Assembly (NCBI GenBank): GCA_022180725.1
Contig: BQMO01000014.1
Location: forward strand, 186,001-250,000
Source of the DNA: Phycisphaerae bacterium
GTDB taxonomy: Bacteria > Planctomycetota > Phycisphaerae > Phycisphaerales > UBA1924
Reading direction: 5' to 3'
Length of the DNA: 64,000 nt
A model generated the notes under the pieces. The model was not told the DNA's origin. It worked only from the letters and a program-made list of their open reading frames with translations, and did no database searches. Within the stretch, counting starts at the first letter, position 1. Every line of letters starts with the position of its first letter. The position numbers and the translations under genes are program-made. Shown here one piece after another: positions 50,782-58,672 of the stretch.

Positions 50782-51780
50782 CTACTCGGGCTTGCGGCGC
50801 GGGCCGGGCTTGTCGCCCCGCGGCGGTTCGCCGCCATCCGACGATGGCTCTCGAAACTCGATGATTCGCCGGAGCATGTCGTCGATGCCGGCCTCGCGGT
50901 TCGACCGCTTGCGCTCGAGTTCCGCCCGAAGGTCTTCCAGCCGCTTCGTGAGTGTCTGGATCTCGTGGGATTGAAGTCGCATCCGCACGTCGTGCTGCTC
51001 GGCAAGGACCGACCGCAGCGCCGCGGTCGCGTCGCGAATGCCCGCCTCGCGCTTGGGGTCGTCGGCGGTCGCTTCGCGGGCCTGGCGCAGCACCCTGATG
51101 CTTTCGAGCACGTTGATGCCCGTGCGGAGTTCGTCCAGCCGGAGTTTCGCGAGGTCGGGGTCCTGTTCCTTCACGCGGGCGGCGTCGCGGAGTTTGGGCA
51201 GTAGCCGCCCGAGCATGGCGTCGGCCATCGCCGGATCGGTCTGCCGCATCGCGTCCATCCGCGCCGAGAGCGTGGGAAGGTTCTCGCGCAGGAAGGTGGT
51301 CGCCCATTCGCGGGCCTCGTCGGTCATGGGCTGGCCCATGCCGCGTCCTTCACCGCGACGCTCGCCCCGGCCTTCCCCAGGCCGCATCCCATCGCGCGGC
51401 CCGCTCGGCGGCTCGCCCAGGCCCGGTCCCTCGCGCATTGGCCCGCCCGGCGGGTCCATCTCGCCGTCAAACCGTCGTCCGCCAAAGCCTTCTCCCCGCT
51501 CACCCCACGGGCCGCGTGCGATCAGGTCCAGGTCGCGCAACGCCTCCGCGGGCGAGGCGCCGCCTCGCAGACGTTCGATCGCCGTCTGCAACTGTTCCTG
51601 GGCCTTCTTCGAATCCGCGAGGCGTCGCTCCAGCCTTGCGAGGAGGTTTTCCGGATCAAGAACCCCTTCACGCGGTCGGTCGGCCTGTGCGGGGCGCTCG
51701 CCCTGTGGGGGCTGGGCCGTTGCCGTGCCCGACGCCAGAAGCAGCAAGGCCGCCATGGTTCCGCAATAAGGTCGAATCAC
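50782..51780 (-). CDS. Exported charged coiled-coil protein, sigma module
   Basis: A 332-residue exported protein: signal peptide at about 1-22 (MAALLLLASGTATAQ), a helical segment (ENLLARLERRLADSKKAQEQL), a Gly/Arg/Glu/Pro-rich middle at about 90-150, then a long helix-rich part and a coiled coil at about 270-310 (RMRLQSHEIQTLTKRLEDL). No enzyme motif. It is the last gene of a sigma factor, putative anti-sigma and exported-protein operon, overlapping the anti-sigma gene by ATGA, so it may be the periplasmic sensor or modulator of that system. Confidence 0.65.
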   Translation of the reverse strand: MIRPYCGTMAALLLLASGTATAQPPQGERPAQADRPREGVLDPENLLARLERRLADSKKAQEQLQTAIERLRGGASPAEALRDLDLIARGPWGERGEGFGGRRFDGEMDPPGGPMREGPGLGEPPSGPRDGMRPGEGRGERRGEGRGMGQPMTDEAREWATTFLRENLPTLSARMDAMRQTDPAMADAMLGRLLPKLRDAARVKEQDPDLAKLRLDELRTGINVLESIRVLRQAREATADDPKREAGIRDATAALRSVLAEQHDVRMRLQSHEIQTLTKRLEDLRAELERKRSNREAGIDDMLRRIIEFREPSSDGGEPPRGDKPGPRRKPE

Positions 51781-52232
51781 AGGGCACCCCCCTCGAACGA
51801 ATCATCGTCCACCGACCACGTCCGCATGGCCTCGCCGATCCGATCCGCGTCGGTGAGCAGGGCGCCTGTGCCGGTCTCGGTGAAGACCAGCGACCATTCG
51901 GCGTCGGTGACGGCGGCCCAGGCGGCCTCGCTCGGGCGGGGCATCGGCGTCGGCCCGCCGCGGTTGAGCATGACCAGTGTGACCGCGGCGGCCAGCCCCA
52001 GTCCCGCCGCGAGGCGGAAAGCAGGGACAAATCGACGCGTCGGCGCGGCGGTTGTGCCGGCGAGCGACAGGCCCGCCGCGTGTGCCCGTGCGGCGATCAG
52101 GCGCCCGTGCGTGGTGTTCGCAATGCGGGCCTCCAGCCCGGGGTCGGCGGCCGATCGCTCGGCCTGCGCCAGCCCGTCCAGCCCGTGCGCGAGTTCCAAC
52201 GCGTCGGGATCGAGATGGTTGTTGGTGTTCAT
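51777..52232 (-). CDS. Putative anti-sigma factor, single membrane helix
   Basis: A 151-residue protein with a cytoplasmic helical domain (HLDPDALELAHGLDGLAQAERSA), one membrane helix at about 70-87 (AFRLAAGLGLAAAVTLVML) and a small periplasmic part. It has no HxxxCxxC zinc motif. It is called anti-sigma because its start codon overlaps the stop of the sigma gene and it is membrane-anchored. ATG 52232 has GGGGGAGG seven bases upstream; an in-frame TTG three bases earlier is less likely. Confidence 0.65.
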   Translation of the reverse strand: MNTNNHLDPDALELAHGLDGLAQAERSAADPGLEARIANTTHGRLIAARAHAAGLSLAGTTAAPTRRFVPAFRLAAGLGLAAAVTLVMLNRGGPTPMPRPSEAAWAAVTDAEWSLVFTETGTGALLTDADRIGEAMRTWSVDDDSFEGGAL

Positions 52233-52789
52233 CAATGCACCTCCCCCGTCGTGACCGGGCCGGTTTCCAGCAGTTCCTTCAACTTCCGCAACGCGCGATG
52301 GTGGCGGGCCAGCAGCGTGCCCACCGGCTCATCGAGCACGTCCGCCATGGCCTTGAAACTCATCCCGCCGTGATGCCGCATTTCGACAACCTCCCGGTCA
52401 GCCTCCGACAACTGGTCCATTGCCCAGCGAAGCCGATCGACCATCAGCGAGTCGGTCGGCGTTGCCTCGGGAGAGACGTGCCGTTCGATCGCCCCCGCGT
52501 CGGGCGCATCGGGCCGGCGGCGCAACCGCCGCACATGGTCCCGAACCCGATTCATCACAACGCGAAAGAGCCATGACTCGAACTTCCCCTGCTCGGCATA
52601 CCCGCCGGACCCGATCTTCTCTGCCACCGTGGCAAAGACCGACTGGGTGATGTCCTCCGCGACGGTGCTGTCCTTGCAACGGCTCCGAGCCATGGCGAAG
52701 ACGCGCCGTCCGTACAAATCGACGAGGGCGCGCCACGCGCGCTCGTCGCCCGCCGCCGCCGCCGCGAGCAAGGGGGCCGACGCCGTCAT
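52232..52789 (-). CDS. RNA polymerase ECF-type sigma factor
   Basis: A 185-residue sigma-70 family factor of the extracytoplasmic-function group. Region 2: AWRALVDLYGRRVFAMARSR, AEDITQSVFATVAEKIG, FESWLFRVVMNRVRDHVRRLRRR. Region 4: LSEADREVVEMRHHGGMSFKAMADVL, LLARHHRALRKLKELL. Start is uncertain: ATG 52789 gives a family-like N-terminus, but GTG 52819 with AAGGAG upstream would add ten residues. The ORF continues far upstream without coding character. It is encoded with an anti-sigma-like gene and an exported protein. Confidence 0.9.
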   Translation of the reverse strand: MTASAPLLAAAAAGDERAWRALVDLYGRRVFAMARSRCKDSTVAEDITQSVFATVAEKIGSGGYAEQGKFESWLFRVVMNRVRDHVRRLRRRPDAPDAGAIERHVSPEATPTDSLMVDRLRWAMDQLSEADREVVEMRHHGGMSFKAMADVLDEPVGTLLARHHRALRKLKELLETGPVTTGEVH

Positions 52790-52932
52790 CGTTTCCGGCG
52801 AGTTGGGTTCCCCGTTCACGTCGGACGGCTCCTTGTCCCCAAGCCAAACGAACGCCGACTGGGGGTATTGCCACGATCCTACCTTGGATTTTGACCTGAG
52901 GCAGGTTCGGGGCACGCCGACCGGGAGTTCGG

Positions 52933-52945
52933 TAACCTTCTGACT
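52933..52945 (+). promoter_or_regulatory. -10-like TAACCT, leaderless start
   Basis: TAACCT at 52933-52938 ends seven bases before the ATG of the DUF4286 gene; no SD is present. The divergent sigma gene starts about 130-160 bases away on the other strand. Confidence 0.4.
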
Positions 52946-53317
52946 ATGACAGGGGTTCTTTATTCCGTGAGCGTCACCCTGCCCGAGCAGGCCATGCAGC
53001 GGGAGTTCGTGGCGTGGCTGACCCAAGGGCACGTCCAGGCCGTCCGCAGGGGCGGGGCGATCCGAGCGACCATTGTGACGCTGGATGAGCCGGCGATGTC
53101 ACCCCGGGTGATCATTCACTATGAGTTCCCGGACCGTCCGGCATTTGACCGATACCTCCGAGAGGTAGCCCCCGCCCTCCGCGAGGAAGGCCGCCGCCGG
53201 TTTGGGCCTGAGCGGGGGGTCGAGATGACCCGAACCGTCGGGACGATCCAGTTTGATTCGGGTGACGTACATTCGGCTTCGTCCACGGCGTTCCCGCAGG
53301 TCCGAGAGCATCCTTGA
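52946..53317 (+). CDS. DUF4286 family protein
   Basis: A 123-residue protein matching the DUF4286 pattern: VLYSVSVTLPEQAMQREFVAWL at the start, HYEFPDRPAFDRYLREVAPALREEG in the middle, then RFGPERGVEMTRTVGTI. It is a small ferredoxin-like fold family without a known reaction. Its TGA overlaps the TTG start of the following ECF sigma gene, so the two are probably translated together. Confidence 0.82.
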   Translation: MTGVLYSVSVTLPEQAMQREFVAWLTQGHVQAVRRGGAIRATIVTLDEPAMSPRVIIHYEFPDRPAFDRYLREVAPALREEGRRRFGPERGVEMTRTVGTIQFDSGDVHSASSTAFPQVREHP

Positions 53318-53916
53318 AACAAACCAGCGATGAAGTCCTGTTCGAGCAGTATCGCCAAGGCGATCGCGCGTCACTCCGAACGCTTATCGAACGGCATCAG
53401 CCCGACCTTCTCCGGTTTCTCATCCGGCTGACGGGCGACGTGCCCGGGGCCGAGGACGTTTTTCAGGAAACGTTTCTCCAGATTCACCTGTCCGCGGACA
53501 CCTTTGATCCGACCCGTCGATTTCGTCCGTGGCTTTTTACGATTGCCGCGAACAAGGCGCGGGACTACCTCCGTAGGAAAGGGCGCCGGCGGATGCTGGA
53601 ACTGTCGGCCCCGGTGGACGGTGGAGGGAATGACGAGCCGGCCGGGTCGTTTGTGGACCTCCTGGAGATTGATCTTCCGGGCCCTGATGCTCGGCTCGAT
53701 TCCCGGGAGACCAGCGCCAAGGTGCAGAAGGTGCTCGACCAACTGCCCCCGATGCTGCGTGAGATTCTGCTGCTCGCCTACTTCCAACGACTGAGTTACG
53801 CCCAGATGCACGACGAACTCGACATCCCGCTGGGCACCGTCAAGTCCCGCCTGCACGCGGCCGTTGCCGCCTTCGCCAAGAAGTGGCACGCCCTCAACGC
53901 CGGAGAGCCTTCCTGA
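53314..53916 (+). CDS. ECF RNA polymerase sigma factor (TTG start)
   Basis: A 200-residue ECF sigma factor. Region 2 contains DLLRFLIRLTGDVPGAEDVF and RFRPWLFTIAANKARDYLRRK; region 4 contains QLPPMLREILLLAYFQRLSY and IPLGTVKSRLHAA. There is no upstream ATG; TTG 53314 overlaps the DUF4286 stop (TTGA) and gives the right N-terminal length, so a low-efficiency coupled start is likely. A partner membrane protein begins four bases after the stop. Confidence 0.92.
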   Translation: MKQTSDEVLFEQYRQGDRASLRTLIERHQPDLLRFLIRLTGDVPGAEDVFQETFLQIHLSADTFDPTRRFRPWLFTIAANKARDYLRRKGRRRMLELSAPVDGGGNDEPAGSFVDLLEIDLPGPDARLDSRETSAKVQKVLDQLPPMLREILLLAYFQRLSYAQMHDELDIPLGTVKSRLHAAVAAFAKKWHALNAGEPS

Positions 53917-53919
53917 ACC

Positions 53920-55155
53920 ATGCCCGACGACGCGACCAACCCTGTCGAGTCCCCCCGTCACTCCCTGACCGCCGCGGACGCCGCGGCCATCGACGCACTC
54001 ATTGACGCCGGCATGAACCCCGCGGCGGTGCCCGAAACCCATCGGGCCCGCGCGAACCGAGCGCGGGACTTGTTCAACCTGCTCGGCACGCCGACCCTCG
54101 ACGCGGGCGACGACGCCGCGCTGGTGGACGTGACGCTCGCGCGCATTCTCCGACTTGCGCCGGCCGGCTACGCCGACGAACCGGAACTCAGCCCGGAAGA
54201 CGTCGAGGCCATGGACGCCTACTTCGCGGCCGAACAGCGGCTCGACCGCGTGCCGTCGGTGTTGCGAGATCGAGCCGCCCGGGTCGAGGCGGTGGGCCGT
54301 TTGGCGGCCGCCGGTGAGCCGGCGCCCCACTCGGCGGTGCTGATCGAGCGAACGCTGGCCCGCGTGCCTGTCCGTACTCGCATCCCTCAGCAGAGCGTCA
54401 AGGCCGTGCTGGGCGGGTTCCGTCTGACCGACCTGGTGTCCGTCGCCGCCGTGCTTCTCATTTCCGTGTCCGTGCTGTGGCCCGTTTTGTCCACGTGGCG
54501 GACGCACGCTCAGCGGTCGGAGTGCGGGATGAACTTCGCGTCGCTGGCCTCGGCCTTCGGGCTGTATTCCAGCGATTACCGCGACCAACTGCCCGTGGCC
54601 ACGGCGGGCTTTTCGGGGGGCTCCTGGTGGAACGTGGGCGGCGGGGCGGGCCTTTCGAACTCGGCGAACCTGTTCCGACTGCCGAAACTGAACTACACCT
54701 CGCTGAAGACCCTGGCCTGTCCGGGCAACCCCACCGCCCGCGGCGGGCCATGCCAGCCTACCGACGACGATTGGTCGTGCATCTCCGAGGTTTCATACTC
54801 ATACCAGAACATGTTCGCGGAACGGCGGCCGTCGTGGGGCCGGGGCAACGCCACGGTGATCCTCGCCGACGGCTCTCCCGCCATTCGCAACGCGCTCGCC
54901 CAGCGTGACTGGGTGCCCCTTCAGAACTCGGCGAACCACGGCGGGTGCGGGCAATGGGTGCTCCGCACGGACGGCTCGGGGCACTGGGCATCGACCCCTG
55001 TCGTCGACGGGGACAACATCTGGTTGACCGACGAGCAGCAGCAGGTGGTCGACCAGGCCAACGCGCGGCTGCGGCTGATGGGCCTCGAGGTCCGTTCCAT
55101 CCGGTTTTTCCAGACCACGCCGGTCTCGGATCACGATTCGTTCCTCGGTCCGTAA
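53920..55155 (+). CDS. Sigma-partner membrane protein with DUF1559-like pilin-type domain
   Basis: A 411-residue protein. Residues 16-77 and 90-150 are two copies of a helical repeat (LTAADAAAIDALI / LSPEDVEAMDAYF; RANRARDLFNLL / RAARVEAVGRLA; VTLARI / ERTLARV). A membrane helix at about 171-190 runs into HAQRSECGMNFASLASAF, like the pilin-type helix plus QCxxNLKQLG stretch of DUF1559 proteins, but without a prepilin leader. The exported part ends with NHGGCGQWVLRTDGSG, close to the H-x9-DG signature. By position it is the likely anti-sigma or sensor for the ECF factor just upstream (inference). Confidence 0.72.
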   Translation: MPDDATNPVESPRHSLTAADAAAIDALIDAGMNPAAVPETHRARANRARDLFNLLGTPTLDAGDDAALVDVTLARILRLAPAGYADEPELSPEDVEAMDAYFAAEQRLDRVPSVLRDRAARVEAVGRLAAAGEPAPHSAVLIERTLARVPVRTRIPQQSVKAVLGGFRLTDLVSVAAVLLISVSVLWPVLSTWRTHAQRSECGMNFASLASAFGLYSSDYRDQLPVATAGFSGGSWWNVGGGAGLSNSANLFRLPKLNYTSLKTLACPGNPTARGGPCQPTDDDWSCISEVSYSYQNMFAERRPSWGRGNATVILADGSPAIRNALAQRDWVPLQNSANHGGCGQWVLRTDGSGHWASTPVVDGDNIWLTDEQQQVVDQANARLRLMGLEVRSIRFFQTTPVSDHDSFLGP

Positions 55156-55188
55156 CGCGCCGCCGTGGATTGCCCGTTGTTCCCCGCC

Positions 55189-55194
55189 TATCAT
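55189..55194 (+). promoter_or_regulatory. Possible -10 (TATCAT) for rpmI-rplT
   Basis: TATCAT lies about 50 bases upstream of the rpmI ATG at 55245, in the 89-base gap after the sigma partner gene. No strong -35 is seen. Confidence 0.35.
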
Positions 55195-55244
55195 CTCGAC
55201 CCCGCCGGTGCACGAGTTTTCCGGTGGGATGTCGGAGTTCGCGC

Positions 55245-55550
55245 ATGTCGAAGAACAAGAGCCACAAGGGCCTGCTGAAGCGGGTCCGATTCTCGAAGAC
55301 GGGCAAGGTCCGCCATCGCATGGCCGGGCACAAGCACCTGCGGTCGGGCAAGGGCGGGAAGCGTCTGCGGCAGGCGCGGAAGGACCCGTACATGTCCACG
55401 CCGGAGACCAAGCGGCTGGAGAAGTTGATGTTCCGCCGCTTCCGCGGGCGTACGCAGCCCAAGTCGGCGATCCGTCGCAGTCCGTCGCCCGCCGAGCGTC
55501 GCGCCGCACGCGAAGCCGCCAAGGCCGCGACAACCGCCGCGAAGAAGTAG
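55245..55550 (+). CDS. rpmI: Ribosomal protein bL35 with C-terminal extension
   Basis: Large-subunit ribosomal protein. The first ~65 residues match bL35 (KNKSHKGLLKRVRFSKTGKV, GHKHLRSGKGGKRLRQARK), but the protein is 101 residues. The extra, roughly 30-residue tail is Arg/Ala/Lys-rich (SPAERRAAREAAKAATTAAK). The ATG at 55245 fits the normal N-terminus. rplT follows after 89 bases; infC, often upstream, is absent here. Confidence 0.93.
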   Translation: MSKNKSHKGLLKRVRFSKTGKVRHRMAGHKHLRSGKGGKRLRQARKDPYMSTPETKRLEKLMFRRFRGRTQPKSAIRRSPSPAERRAAREAAKAATTAAKK

Positions 55551-55639
55551 ACCCTGTACGGGTCTTGAACCCTGCTCGACGGGCCAAGACGGGATGAGGT
55601 ATCCCGGCCCCGCCTCGGGCGTGTTGAAGGAGTCTGACC

Positions 55640-56020
55640 ATGCCACGTGTCCGCAAAGGCGCCGCCCGCGCCCAGTCCCGCAAACGCGTGCTCCGCAAGG
55701 CGCGCGGGTATTACGGGGTCAAGAGCAAGCACAAGTACCAGGCGCAGAACGCGCTGATCCGCGCGGGCGTCTACCGCTTCCGCGATCGTCGCCGCGTGAA
55801 GCGTGATTACCGCCGTCTGTGGGTCACGCGGCTGACCGCCGCCTGCCACATGCGGGGAACGCGCTACAGCCTGTTCATCAACGGGCTGAAGCACGCCGGG
55901 GTGCTGCTGAACCGCAAGATGCTCAGCCAGATCGCCATCGAAGACCCGAAACTCTTCGACAAGGTCTGCGACCTGGCGAAGAAGAGCAGCAAGGCCACAC
56001 CCGCCAAGGCCGCGGCCTGA
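55640..56020 (+). CDS. rplT: Ribosomal protein bL20
   Basis: Large-subunit assembly protein bL20. The 126 residues show RVRKGAARAQSRKRVLRKARGY, NALIRAGVYRFRDRRRVKRDYR, LWVTRLTAACHMRGTRYSLF and INGLKHAGVLLNRKMLSQIA, all typical. It ends with a short Ala/Lys tail. AAGGAG upstream supports the ATG at 55640. A strong intrinsic terminator follows. Confidence 0.97.
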   Translation: MPRVRKGAARAQSRKRVLRKARGYYGVKSKHKYQAQNALIRAGVYRFRDRRRVKRDYRRLWVTRLTAACHMRGTRYSLFINGLKHAGVLLNRKMLSQIAIEDPKLFDKVCDLAKKSSKATPAKAAA

Positions 56021-56042
56021 ATGAATCGACATGATCACGCGA

Positions 56043-56072
56043 ACGCCCCGGGCTTCGGCACGGGGCGTTTTT
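56043..56072 (+). terminator. Rho-independent terminator after rplT
   Basis: A perfect 8-bp GC-rich stem, ACGCCCCG (56043-56050) with CGGGGCGT (56061-56068), a ten-base loop and a run of five T (56068-56072). It ends the rpmI-rplT unit. Confidence 0.88.
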
Positions 56073-56113
56073 ATGCGCGTGGCCGCGGCTCGCGAGGATC
56101 CGGGAAGGCCCGA

Positions 56114-56147
56114 TTGATTCACACCCGCGCGCGGGTACGCTCCGCCC
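56114..56147 (+). promoter_or_regulatory. Leaderless promoter for the site-2 protease gene
   Basis: TTGATT (56114-56119) and TACGCT (56136-56141) are spaced by 16 bases, the best -35/-10 pair in the window. The -10 ends six bases before the ATG at 56148, so transcription would begin at the start codon; no SD is present. Confidence 0.5.
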
Positions 56148-56807
56148 ATGGAGATGTGGTGGTTGACACGCGAGTGGGAGAAAGGCCCGGCGGCCTTGTT
56201 CACCTGGGTCTTCTGGGCCTTGTTCAGCGTGACCCTGCACGAACTCGGGCATGGGTGGGCGGCCATCCGCGAGGGCGACCGCACGCCGGTGCTGAGCGGG
56301 CACATGACCTGGAACCCGCTGGTGCACATCGGGCGGATGGGCGCGTTCATGTTTCTCATCATCGGGCTGCCCTTCGGGGCCATGCCGGTGACGCCGTCGA
56401 ACTTCCAGCGGCGGTACAGCGACACCTTCGTGGCCTTCGCCGGGCCGGCGATGAACTTCACGCTCACGATCGTGTGCACCCTGGCGCTGACGCTGTGGCT
56501 GAACCCGCGCCTGGGCGTGACCGACCCGATCCACGGGCACGTGACGCACTTCTTCTGGTGGGGGGCGGTGCTGAACCTGGTGCTGGGCGTGTTCAACCTG
56601 ATTCCCATCCCGCCGATGGACGGGTACCGCATCGTGGCCGATCTTCAGCCGAGGTATGCCCGGCTCTGGCAAACGGAGGCGGCGGCGGTGGTGGGGATGA
56701 TCCTCTTTGTGATCCTCTTCCTTCGTGCGGGGAGCGTGCTGTTCTCGTTCGCGGCGGAGACGATCATCACGGTGGTGAAGGCGCTGGCCCGGGCCTTGTA
56801 CGCCTAA
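56148..56807 (+). CDS. Site-2 protease family (M50) membrane metalloprotease
   Basis: A 219-residue intramembrane zinc protease of the M50/S2P group. The zinc site HELGH (His31, Glu32, His35) is in the first membrane helix, NPLVHIGRMGAFMFLI follows, and the third metal ligand lies in NLIPIPPMDGYRI at about 152-164. It is a compact form without PDZ or CBS domains. Substrates cannot be predicted; release of anti-sigma factors is one known use, and two ECF modules lie a few kb upstream. It ends three bases from the convergent agmatinase-family gene. Confidence 0.92.
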   Translation: MEMWWLTREWEKGPAALFTWVFWALFSVTLHELGHGWAAIREGDRTPVLSGHMTWNPLVHIGRMGAFMFLIIGLPFGAMPVTPSNFQRRYSDTFVAFAGPAMNFTLTIVCTLALTLWLNPRLGVTDPIHGHVTHFFWWGAVLNLVLGVFNLIPIPPMDGYRIVADLQPRYARLWQTEAAAVVGMILFVILFLRAGSVLFSFAAETIITVVKALARALYA

Positions 56808-56810
56808 CCC

Positions 56811-57836
56811 TCAGGCCAGCCCGCACAGCAGATAGAGCAGGCGGGCGCCCACGTTGGCGTCCCACTCCGGCTCGCCCTTGCGGCCCGGGGCGACCTCGAC
56901 CAGATCGAACCCGACCACCGTCTTGCCCGAGGCCTTGAGCGCCTCCAGGAGCATCACGGCCTGGGGGTAGGACAGCCCCCCCGGCACGGGCGTTCCCGTG
57001 TGCGGGCAGAGGGAGGGGTCGAGGGCGTCGATGTCGAAGGAGACGTAGACGCGCTCGGGCAACTCCGCGATGATCTCGGAGCACATCGTGCTCCAGGCCC
57101 CGCCGTTGAGTCGCCGCTCGGTCAGGTCCGCGTCGTAGAACACCCTGACGCGCGCTCCCTGCTCGTCGGCGAACTGCATCTCACGCTCGCCGAAGTCGCG
57201 GATGCCCACGGAGACGAGTTTGCGCACGCCTTCGACGCGGGTCAGCACGTTGTGCATGATCGACGCGTGCGACCAGGTGAAGCCCTCGAACGCCACGCGC
57301 AGGTCGAGGTGTGCATCGAGGTGGAGGATGCCGATTTCTTCGTGATGGTCCGCGACCGCCTCGATGAACCCGAAGGGGGTGGAATGTTCGCCCCCGATCA
57401 GCCCGGGGACTTTCCCCTCGGCGAGGATGGACGCCGCCGCCGCGTAGGTGAACTGAGAGACCTTGACGCCCGCGGCGTTGACCGCTTTGACGGCCTTGGC
57501 GAGGGCGGCGGGAACCTTGCCGCGCGCGGGCAGGCCGCCCGCGTCGATGACTCGGGCGGCGTGGCGGCGGGCTTCACGGCTCAGGGCGCGGATCTTGGCG
57601 GATTCCTTCTCCATGAAGATGCCGCGTTCGTAGATGCGACCGAAGCGGCGGTCGAAGAGGTCGACCTGGGCCGAGGCGTCGAAGATCGCCCGTGGGCCGT
57701 CCGCGGTGCCGGGGCGGTACGAGGTGGTCGCGTCGAAGGGCACGGGGACGAGCACAATGCGGGATTCCTTGCGGGAGAAGGGCAGGCCGAAGATTCCGGT
57801 CCCTGGTTGTGCGGCGGCGTCGGGGTCGAAGGGCAT
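56811..57836 (-). CDS. speB: Agmatinase-family ureohydrolase
   Basis: A binuclear manganese hydrolase of the arginase/agmatinase family, here 341 residues. Metal-binding motifs: GGEHSTPFG, LHLDAHLDLR and SFDIDALDPS. The third is followed by HTGTPVPGGLSYPQA, typical of agmatinases, which cleave agmatine to putrescine and urea. The N-terminal FDATTSYRPGTADGPRAI loop is also typical. Substrate choice (agmatine against other guanidino compounds) cannot be settled by reading. ATG 57836 is the family start; TACGCT (complement of 57861-57866) is a possible -10. Confidence 0.88.
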   Translation of the reverse strand: MPFDPDAAAQPGTGIFGLPFSRKESRIVLVPVPFDATTSYRPGTADGPRAIFDASAQVDLFDRRFGRIYERGIFMEKESAKIRALSREARRHAARVIDAGGLPARGKVPAALAKAVKAVNAAGVKVSQFTYAAAASILAEGKVPGLIGGEHSTPFGFIEAVADHHEEIGILHLDAHLDLRVAFEGFTWSHASIMHNVLTRVEGVRKLVSVGIRDFGEREMQFADEQGARVRVFYDADLTERRLNGGAWSTMCSEIIAELPERVYVSFDIDALDPSLCPHTGTPVPGGLSYPQAVMLLEALKASGKTVVGFDLVEVAPGRKGEPEWDANVGARLLYLLCGLA

Positions 57837-57920
57837 GGGCGGCTCCGAGGGTTGGAGGCAAGCGTAGGGACGTGGTGGCGCGTGATGGCCGCATGCACCC
57901 GGTGTCGCGAGCACACACAC

Positions 57921-57926
57921 TACGCT
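57921..57926 (+). promoter_or_regulatory. -10-like TACGCT upstream of the 57947 gene
   Basis: TACGCT ends 20 bases before ATG 57947. The same hexamer stands on the other strand 54 bases away facing the agmatinase-family gene, making a compact divergent promoter pair. Confidence 0.35.
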
Positions 57927-57946
57927 TGGTTGTCCGGGAACACGCC

Positions 57947-58672
57947 ATGACCGAGCACACGAACAAACCCGATCCCGCGGAGCGTGCGCCGGTGGAGCCG
58001 TACGAGCTGGACGCGCCCCCGCCCAGGCCGCCGGCGCCGCCACCGACCGTACCGGGGAAGGAAGGCCTGCTCGATGATTTCGATGAGGACGCGGACTTCG
58101 AACGCGACCCGGAGGTCGAGCGGGCACTTCGGCCGGGGAGCGAGCGCGGGGCGGATCAACCTGCGGTGGGTGACGAGCCTCCCAGGCCTCGCGAGGAGAT
58201 CGTGACGCTGGGGCGGGGCGAGCCGGAGATCGTGGGCGGGGTCGGCGGGCTGGTGGCGGTGGCGGCGATGGTGGTCGGTGCCGTGCGGGCCGAGGGGTCG
58301 CCCCTGGCCGCGGCGCTGTACACCGGGCTTGTCATCGTGCTGTACGTCGGGGCGGGGTTGGGGGCGATCGCGGCGACGGCGCACTTGCAGGGCATGACCG
58401 CCGGGCGGTGGGTGCTGGCAGGCGCGAGAATGCTGCTGGTGTCGGCGGCGTTTCAGTTTCTCGTCGGCCTTCGTCTGGCCATGCTGGGATGGGTGAATGG
58501 ATTTGTGTTCCCGCTGCTTGCGATGGCTGTCTACGCCGTACTGCTGGCGTGGCTCTTCCGTCTCGCACGTCCACGGCTGTTCATCCTGGCGATGAGCCAC
58601 GCGGCGTTCGCGCTCGCGGTGCGGGGGGGGTTGGCGCTCTACGCCGCGCTGGCGGGGTCGGTTTCGGCATGA
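57947..58672 (+). CDS. Polytopic membrane protein of unknown function
   Basis: A 241-residue protein that I do not recognise. About 85 residues of Pro/Glu/Asp-rich cytoplasmic sequence precede four or five hydrophobic segments at roughly 98-113, 121-145, 153-172, 178-198 and 206-236. Its stop overlaps the ATG of galK (ATGA), so the two are co-translated. Confidence 0.65.
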   Translation: MTEHTNKPDPAERAPVEPYELDAPPPRPPAPPPTVPGKEGLLDDFDEDADFERDPEVERALRPGSERGADQPAVGDEPPRPREEIVTLGRGEPEIVGGVGGLVAVAAMVVGAVRAEGSPLAAALYTGLVIVLYVGAGLGAIAATAHLQGMTAGRWVLAGARMLLVSAAFQFLVGLRLAMLGWVNGFVFPLLAMAVYAVLLAWLFRLARPRLFILAMSHAAFALAVRGGLALYAALAGSVSA

